Below are positions 17,201-20,573 of a DNA stretch of 20,573 bases, piece by piece. Location of the stretch: IMG/VR virus record IMGVR_UViG_3300036981_000153, positions 1 to 20,573 of that record. The stretch is one strand, 5' to 3'. The stretch's first letter is position 1, and each line of letters opens with the position of its first letter. The position numbers and the translations under genes were made by a program. The stretch is from a virus. The notes below the pieces were generated by a model. The model did not search any database, was not told where the DNA came from, and saw only the letters and a list, made by a program, of their open reading frames with translations.

Positions 17201-17907
17201 CTAACGAAGAAGCTAATTTTGCTTTGGTTACCCCAGCAGAGAATACAAACCCTGTAAGATTTGATTACGGGGATTCCAATTACGATGATATTTATAATGA
17301 CGTAACCAAAATGGACGGGTATGCTTATTTTGCAAATCAATCGTATGTATATTCTGGTGATTATGAAGTAAGGATAGACAACAATTTATCGGATTGTTAT
17401 TTACTAAGTGTAAACAGGGCGCTTATCGTAAACTTGCACACTATGCCACTTATGAAGTATTTGTGGTTATTTAATTATAGAGGAACAGAATTACCCGACT
17501 TTACAAAAGTTCCTTTACTAGAGAATTTTCAACTGGTAAATTTTACTCAATCATTACCCGTTATCGACCTTTCGGGGTTGCAATACCTAAATACATTTAA
17601 TATTTATGAAGGGGAAATAGCGGGGATTGATATTTCAGATTGCCCTTTACTTGAAGAAATAAGTATTTATGCAGTAGCACTGGCAGAAATACCAACACTT
17701 ACAGGACACGATTATTTAACGATCCTTAGCTTGCGATACTGCGAATTAACGGTTGAATTGGTAGATGAAGTTCTAACGTATTTCGGTACATATAGGGCTA
17801 CAATAACGTATGTTTATTTAGACCAGAATGCCGTCCCAACGCCGAGCGTATTGCTTGCAGCCCAAACAGCAAACCCTCAATGTACATTTACCGTAGACCA
17901 AACTTAA
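14218..17907 (+). CDS. Large PKD-like / leucine-rich-repeat tail protein, probable receptor-binding protein
   Basis: The longest gene in the window (1229 residues). Residues 1-450 are a beta-rich, fibre-like region that probably attaches the protein to the tail. From about residue 470 there are three copies of a composite module. Each has a PKD-like beta sandwich (IDWGDG at 490-495 with HTY at 517-519; YFGDGD at 739-744 with HEY at 769-771; DYGDS at 1016-1020 with SYVYSGDYEVR). Irregular leucine-rich repeats follow (for example LPDLSLLQGLHYLSF; PDITGLTTLQVLTLLGC; LPVIDLSGLQYLNTF). A helical cap closes each module, ending in ANNPQC (695-700), AANPQC (973-978) or TANPQC (1217-1222). The protein ends seven residues after the last cap. 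In bacteria PKD and LRR modules bind proteins and carbohydrates, so a host-recognition role is likely but inferred. A structural fibre shaft is the alternative. Confidence 0.78.
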   Translation: MAEKLFQARIDILTVIELSSTLWDITANVVDISGSFTALDMQVGDKVLITGVGVTGITVYDRYVVVEIIGRDTVFCNFTISYDETGTPKTMNGYPLTGPHLVGRAYGTDNILMEMPSSHEIEDEFRKDQGMVNMNLHELATHSGPGGILEDDILAFAEGAYRPYWEKPDSEVASPVIYYGAIEDPTQLPSGISRVFLNGAWVATAFEVFKRDEIEGKVRENRLRDKWLRLGSGAASGQFEVSENMLHIGGYTPGGTIITRIGSTGEFSSTNAFKPVSISVLGQEVSFTNPTTWYARLVFIGGEFDTRSEFSNEFTFLTSDTQPFTGLSYYCFDQGHFSGFVMIYGTEPGVYTYLESYWGVESPAYFELSLGELVPDLPTLRAIPYEKILAPAPINHEYIEVDDFNQLFSVNMTNIKLLKGLPVYDTVEDARADGLPVNQLFRTSTGHVMINFSTALPMRFLADYNNTYEATLQANFDFIFPDPPSVPFTIDWGDGTPPEEITEYINKGTTFAIFLSHTYGRLSVCTITWNFDIIETPVYIGIGGAITGCPSLVELPCINWWFYDAMEFPDEVLYVGVETLNVYTTKIFTLNLDWFTSLKVVNISICPMFTGLGLTTSHIIEELYIDQCSEFINLPDLSLLQGLHYLSFNSSINLPSASINEILGYYKDTYLPELLQVNLSNTSFADPTLLSEAMANNPQCIFYVDTSMALAGVITSVANTSIGIQLAFPELIGGGFTIYFGDGDSATFNNNTSTLITDWGTYYSGEINHEYVNAGYYEVRVEVDLHTAGVIKIWLDPDNQGVMQSLFMYRDLVQLWVGSYDGQDISNATNLRKLEINRATEVGIPNLSKLTQLVTYEDIGSLTTTPADFSYNTLLENLTIAETYLATPPDLSPFVSTLKYLNISYCGNLASPPDITGLTTLQVLTLLGCTLFTQSHIDSLFDYFSVLRPTIVAAQLGGNGRIPTLSKVAAAQAANPQCSFEWDETIFLARVSVGANEEANFALVTPAENTNPVRFDYGDSNYDDIYNDVTKMDGYAYFANQSYVYSGDYEVRIDNNLSDCYLLSVNRALIVNLHTMPLMKYLWLFNYRGTELPDFTKVPLLENFQLVNFTQSLPVIDLSGLQYLNTFNIYEGEIAGIDISDCPLLEEISIYAVALAEIPTLTGHDYLTILSLRYCELTVELVDEVLTYFGTYRATITYVYLDQNAVPTPSVLLAAQTANPQCTFTVDQT
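15625..17904 (+). repeat. Three-fold PKD-LRR-cap protein repeat inside the receptor-binding gene
   Basis: Module 1 covers about 15625-16335, module 2 16336-17169 and module 3 17170-17904. The helical caps align throughout: INEILGYY, IDSLFDYF and VDEVLTYF at residues 659, 937 and 1182, each leading to NPQC followed by a Phe-x-x-Asp ending (IFYVD, SFEWD, TFTVD). The modules are clearly diverged at the DNA level, so this is an old duplication or assembly by exchange rather than recent copying. Module 3 also uses different wording of codons (more CG-containing and GTT/TTG codons) than modules 1 and 2. Confidence 0.75.
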
Positions 17908-17911
17908 CAAT

Positions 17912-18457
17912 ATGGAAACAGGATTTTTAAAACAGTATTTTATAGTAGGAGAAAAACTACTATGCTTTATCCCAAGGACGGGAAGCACAAGCCTGTTAAA
18001 ACTGATAGAGGATAAACATTACCCTTTTATGCGGAATGTTAAAGTAGCCCCTCAATTTCGTATTCCCTCCCGTCCCGATGACGGGAAAAGCGAACTGGTA
18101 AGCATGATTCGGGAACCCCTTTCCCGTTTCCTTTCGGGCTGTGCTCAAAAAGGCTATACCGTGGAACAAGGTATTGCAGAACTGCAAAAGCCAAGGGTAG
18201 ATATTCACATTCGCAGCCAGTACACATTTCTAAGCGAAAAACGGGAAACCAAACTGTTTCGCTTTCCCGATGAACTTACAGCCTGTGCCGAATACTTAAA
18301 CTTACCGACACCCATACCGCATTTGAATGTAAGCGTAACAAAACCTGAATTAACACCGGAACAGGAAGCCTGGTTAAACCAATACTACCACATAGATCTA
18401 AAACTGTGGGAAGATGGGAAGATAACCTACCCTTTGTTAATGTTACAAATTAAGTAA
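17912..18457 (+). CDS. Sulfotransferase-like enzyme encoded in the tail-fibre cassette
   Basis: A compact 181-residue protein resembling PAPS-dependent sulfotransferases of the Golgi-type/Sulfotransfer_2 group, which move sulfate to sugar hydroxyls or tyrosine. The 5'-phosphosulfate loop is visible as CFIPRTGSTSLL (residues 18-29), and the 3'-phosphate site as MIREPLSRFLSGC (65-77, with R67, R72 and S75 in the expected spacing). HIRSQYTFL (99-107) corresponds to the 'H..pQ..fl' segment. The C-terminus has LNVSVTK, then YYHIDLKLWE, matching the usual 'N.s ... Y..D..ly' end. It is shorter than most relatives (230-300) but keeps all core elements. It starts four bases after the receptor-binding gene with no Shine-Dalgarno. 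A small perfect inverted repeat (17942-17948 with 17957-17963) lies in its first codons. Its GC content looks higher than that of the tail genes (33 of 60 bases over 18061-18120). The substrate is unknown. Confidence 0.8.
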   Translation: METGFLKQYFIVGEKLLCFIPRTGSTSLLKLIEDKHYPFMRNVKVAPQFRIPSRPDDGKSELVSMIREPLSRFLSGCAQKGYTVEQGIAELQKPRVDIHIRSQYTFLSEKRETKLFRFPDELTACAEYLNLPTPIPHLNVSVTKPELTPEQEAWLNQYYHIDLKLWEDGKITYPLLMLQIK

Positions 18458-18500
18458 CCTGCCCCTGTCAATACTACTTATTATAATTAAAGGCTAAACA

Positions 18501-18830
18501 ATGACCACTTACCTAATTAAAAGAGAAAGAACCATAACTCGCCAAGAGGGAGACGTAGCAGATGTAGTGTTTACGGTGCCTAATATATTCAATCTAGTAG
18601 GTAAAACAATTAAGTTCAAAGTATATACTTATGCTAAAGAAGAGATACTAGAACTCTCTTCTGGGAATGGCATAACGGTTGATACACAGACCATAACCTG
18701 CTTATTATCACCTTCTCTTTTAGTGGGCTATGCAGGTAAACATAGGTGGGAATTGGAAGCCTCTGATATAACTGGCCCTATTACCATAGGTAAGGGGGAC
18801 TTCATAGTAACCGGTGAAAACATAACTTAA
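18501..18830 (+). CDS. Small beta-sandwich baseplate/fibre-attachment protein (BppU N-terminus-like)
   Basis: A 109-residue, all-beta protein. The layout resembles the Ig-like N-terminal domain of baseplate upper proteins and fibre attachment proteins: an opening strand with a positive-then-acidic turn (RQEGDVADVVFTV), FNLVGKTIKFKVYTY ('dLtG..v.f.v'), a GNGITVD turn, a strand with a glycine turn (LLVGYAGKHRWELEAS), and GPITIGKGDFIV at the end. Such domains dock fibres onto the baseplate. The gene follows a 43-base gap containing AAAGG seven bases before the ATG, one of the few Shine-Dalgarno-like elements here. It overlaps the next gene by one base (TAATG). The family assignment is by pattern only. 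Confidence 0.6.
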   Translation: MTTYLIKRERTITRQEGDVADVVFTVPNIFNLVGKTIKFKVYTYAKEEILELSSGNGITVDTQTITCLLSPSLLVGYAGKHRWELEASDITGPITIGKGDFIVTGENIT

Positions 18831-19084
18831 TGGCTGAACTACTGGATATCTCTATTGATACCCCAATATACATTGAGCTAGAGATAACTGGGGGTATAGC
18901 TATAAACTTTGTACAGTCTGGTCCCACCGGGGCCCATGGCCTATCCGCTTACCAGATGGCTGTTGCCCGTGGTTACGTAGGAACAGAAGAGCAATGGCTA
19001 GCAGATCACTTCCAAAGGATTTGGAAACAACAGGACGAACCCATAGGGGCAGCAGATGGGGACCTCTGGATAAAACTAAGATAA
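18830..19084 (+). CDS. Small tail-fibre accessory protein with GPTGAHGLSAYQMAV motif
   Basis: An 84-residue protein. The centre has a short collagen-like Gly-X-Y start (GPTGAHG) followed by LSAYQMAVARGYVGTEEQWL (residues 38-57). This matches the frequent phage fibre motif 'G..G.SAYe.A...GfvGTe.eWL'. The end, with EPIGAADGDLWIKL, resembles the 'P..GDLWi' closing strand seen in fibre and adaptor proteins. No membrane segment or signal peptide is present. It shares a start/stop overlap with the preceding beta-sandwich gene, suggesting that the two form one attachment unit. Confidence 0.65.
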   Translation: MAELLDISIDTPIYIELEITGGIAINFVQSGPTGAHGLSAYQMAVARGYVGTEEQWLADHFQRIWKQQDEPIGAADGDLWIKLR

Positions 19085-19111
19085 TATAACCCTAAAACCA
19101 ACACAACAATC

Positions 19112-19555
19112 ATGGAAGAAAGTAAATTCGGCATAAATGCCAACGTATTAATTCAGCTATTCGGGGCTGATGGCCAACTCAAAGAACAAAGAGAAGTACA
19201 TAATACTGTAACCACTGTGGGTAAGAATGGTATTATGGACCAGATATTAGCTTCCCCTACTCTGGCTAAGATGGGCTGGATGGAAGTAGGAACTGGTACT
19301 GGTGGTGTAACTACTCTTAACGCTTATATCTCTGGGAGTAGAGTGGCCTTTACCTCTAAGACACGGGGCACTAATGTCATCACAGTAGTAGCTGACTTCG
19401 CTGCCGGGGTAGGTACTGGTAATATCACAGAAGCTGGTACATTTAATATTGTTACCCAGAACACTGCTGATATGTGGATGTATGCCTCCTTCACTGCTAT
19501 CCCCAAAGGAGCATCAGATACTCTACAGATTACCTGGACTCTGACAGGAGCATAA
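19112..19555 (+). CDS. Probable virion / fibre-associated protein (unknown beta-rich family)
   Basis: A 147-residue, beta-rich protein without signal or membrane segments. It has a layout I know from phage structural genes: an N-terminal strand with a turn (LFGADGQLKEQREVHNTV), TTVGKNGIMDQIL, MGWMEVGTGTGGVTTLNAYI, a strand with VADFAAGVGTGNITEAGTFN, and a final polar strand ending in LQITWTLTGA. The 'vGtG......t.L' and 'itEaG.f' elements occur in small proteins near tail-fibre clusters, but I know no defined function. It is the last gene before a strong terminator and begins 27 bases after the fibre-accessory gene. Confidence 0.65.
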   Translation: MEESKFGINANVLIQLFGADGQLKEQREVHNTVTTVGKNGIMDQILASPTLAKMGWMEVGTGTGGVTTLNAYISGSRVAFTSKTRGTNVITVVADFAAGVGTGNITEAGTFNIVTQNTADMWMYASFTAIPKGASDTLQITWTLTGA

Positions 19556-19574
19556 TAATTTCCCAGTATTTTCC

Positions 19575-19616
19575 GGAGTACCTACATTCCCAACATGGTT
19601 TGTAGGTACTCCTTTT
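19575..19616 (+). terminator. Rho-independent terminator closing the fibre cassette
   Basis: Bases 19575-19586 pair perfectly with 19601-19612 (12 pairs) around a 14-base loop and are followed by TTTT. It starts 19 bases past the preceding stop codon and ends 30 bases before the next gene. Confidence 0.88.
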
Positions 19617-19646
19617 AGTAATTTACCATAAATACCTTAATACATT

Positions 19647-20486
19647 ATGGCAATAAATTCAGTAGACCAATGGCTAGCATCCAACCGGCAAAGGGTTCGT
19701 ATTTGTAAAACAACAGCTCGTACTTCCGTTGCCCTGAATACCTTCCACATGTTTGAACTTGGTGGAAACCCAGGAGCAGGAACTAATAACGGAACCAATA
19801 CAGCAAATGGCGGGGCAATTCAAACAGATGCTACAGCGGGATATCCTGATGTTTCTTTTTCTACTGGCATCGGTTACCTTACAAAAGTTGAATTCGGCAA
19901 TACAGTCGCCGGCAGGCTTTCGTTGTTTGACAGGCTGGTAAAAATGGGACCTATCAATTATAACAATGCCGCTATTACCCCGACTGCAGATACTCAACCC
20001 GATATCACAGGCCGCTGCCCGGATTATCCCGGATCCGGTAGTGTTTATGGTGCCAGGAATGAATTGTGGTTCGAGGCCCTGGGTACGTTTACCAGCGCTA
20101 CCGCCTTTACTGTTACGGTTACTTATAGGAACCAGGCAGGCACTTCTGGCCGTTCTGCAACTATGCCCACCCAGGCTGCCGCTGCTCTTACACTCGGTAA
20201 GATGATCCAGCTTTCCCTTCAATCAGGTGATACGGGTGTACAACGCATAGAAGGAGTTACAGTAACAACTGGAGCTGCAGCAGCCGGTACGTTTAATATT
20301 AATATCATGAGATCCTTGTGGACGCAAGGCAGGGTTCCTATAGCCGGTGGTGGGGATATCCATGATATTTTTAAAACAGGTGCGCCACAGGTATATGGGG
20401 ACAGCGCTATTATGCCCTTAGTAGTAACAGATTCAGGTACATCATCCGGATTGCCCGAAGTTTCCTTTGATATATGTAATGCGTAA
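19647..20486 (+). CDS. Glycine/alanine/threonine-rich probable virion protein, unknown function
   Basis: A 279-residue protein that I cannot assign. It is mostly beta, with a polar GGNPGAGTNNGTNTANGG segment (residues 39-56), LSLFDRLVKMGPINYNNAAI, GRCPDYPGSGSVYGARNELW, and TVTVTYRNQAGTSGRSATMP (residues 152-171), which reads like a surface-exposed beta domain. No signal peptide or membrane segment is present. Placement after the fibre cassette and the absence of enzyme motifs suggest a structural virion component, perhaps a decoration or tail-tip protein. GC content looks higher than in the tail genes (35 of 60 bases over 19981-20040, against 25 of 60 over a sheath stretch at 1381-1440). It is the first gene after the terminator at 19575-19616 and overlaps the next start (TAATG). 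Confidence 0.7.
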   Translation: MAINSVDQWLASNRQRVRICKTTARTSVALNTFHMFELGGNPGAGTNNGTNTANGGAIQTDATAGYPDVSFSTGIGYLTKVEFGNTVAGRLSLFDRLVKMGPINYNNAAITPTADTQPDITGRCPDYPGSGSVYGARNELWFEALGTFTSATAFTVTVTYRNQAGTSGRSATMPTQAAAALTLGKMIQLSLQSGDTGVQRIEGVTVTTGAAAAGTFNINIMRSLWTQGRVPIAGGGDIHDIFKTGAPQVYGDSAIMPLVVTDSGTSSGLPEVSFDICNA

Positions 20487-20573
20487 TGTCTGACATACTC
20501 CGTAACTTATTTGGGAGTACTCTGCAGGGTTCTGACTTAATCAAAAAGAACCCTGCAGATAATTCGCAGGTAA
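20486..20573 (+). CDS. Start of an unidentified gene, cut by the window end
   Basis: An ATG overlapping the previous stop codon (TAATG) opens a frame that stays open for 29 codons to the end of the window. The visible protein begins MSDILRNLFGSTLQG, followed by a lysine-containing polar stretch. It is too short to assign. Close coupling to the gene before it suggests a related structural function. A perfect inverted repeat lies within its first 25 codons. Confidence 0.6.
   Translation, partial: MSDILRNLFGSTLQGSDLIKKNPADNSQV
20521..20559 (+). repeat. Perfect 13-bp inverted repeat early in the last gene
   Basis: Bases 20521-20533 (TCTGCAGGGTTCT) are the exact reverse complement of 20547-20559, separated by 13 bases. 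The 5' arm begins 35 bases after the start codon. No T-run follows, so it is not a simple terminator. As RNA it would form a strong hairpin; as DNA it is a dyad-symmetric site. Confidence 0.75.

Noticed and set aside
17942-17963. 7-bp inverted repeat near the sulfotransferase start
   Set aside because: Perfect but short; in AT-rich DNA such a dyad is expected by chance, so it is noted only in the gene entry.
19674-20222. 182-codon open frame on the minus strand
   Set aside because: It lies entirely opposite the beta-rich gene at 19647-20486, has no domain-like pattern, and the transcription direction of the whole region is +.

Overview
This window is the tail-assembly half of the structural module of a contractile-tailed (myovirus-type) bacteriophage or prophage. 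Every credible gene is on the + strand, and most are packed with 1- to 14-base overlaps (ATGA, TAATG) or gaps under 100 bases. The host is probably a member of the Bacteroidota. Almost none of the start codons has a Shine-Dalgarno sequence, the base composition is moderately AT-rich, and the likely receptor-binding protein is built from PKD-like and leucine-rich repeats. No integrase, lysis, capsid, portal or terminase gene lies in the window, so a virulent phage and a prophage cannot be told apart.

Layout. 2-984: two connector genes (a gp10-like tail-completion protein and a candidate tail terminator). 1028-3050: tail sheath and tail tube, closed by a strong intrinsic terminator at 3073-3111. 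3129-4162: tail assembly chaperone, with a textbook -1 frameshift site (TTTTTTC, 3992-3998) that would make a longer fusion product. 4203-6380: tape measure. 6380-13245: hub and baseplate (tube/hub adaptor, LysM protein, gpD/gp27-like hub, gpV/gp5-like spike without a lysozyme domain, an unknown protein, gp25-like wedge, baseplate J, tail protein I). 13274-19555: host-contact cassette (tail fibre, a 1229-residue PKD/LRR protein, a sulfotransferase-like enzyme, three small fibre-associated proteins), closed by a second strong terminator at 19575-19616. 19647 to the end: an unknown glycine/alanine-rich probable virion protein and the start of another gene, whose first codons carry a perfect 13-bp inverted repeat.

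How it works together. The tube polymerises on the hub under control of the tape measure and its chaperones, the sheath polymerises around it, and the connector and terminator proteins cap the tail for joining to the head. The J/I/gp25 wedge carries the fibres. The fibre, PKD/LRR and small fibre genes probably set host recognition. The sulfotransferase gene in the middle of that cassette is the least expected item. Its base composition, and that of the gene at 19647, differs visibly from the tail genes, suggesting separate acquisition.

No intergenic stretch exceeds 100 bases. I saw no tRNA, rRNA, CRISPR array or insertion sequence.
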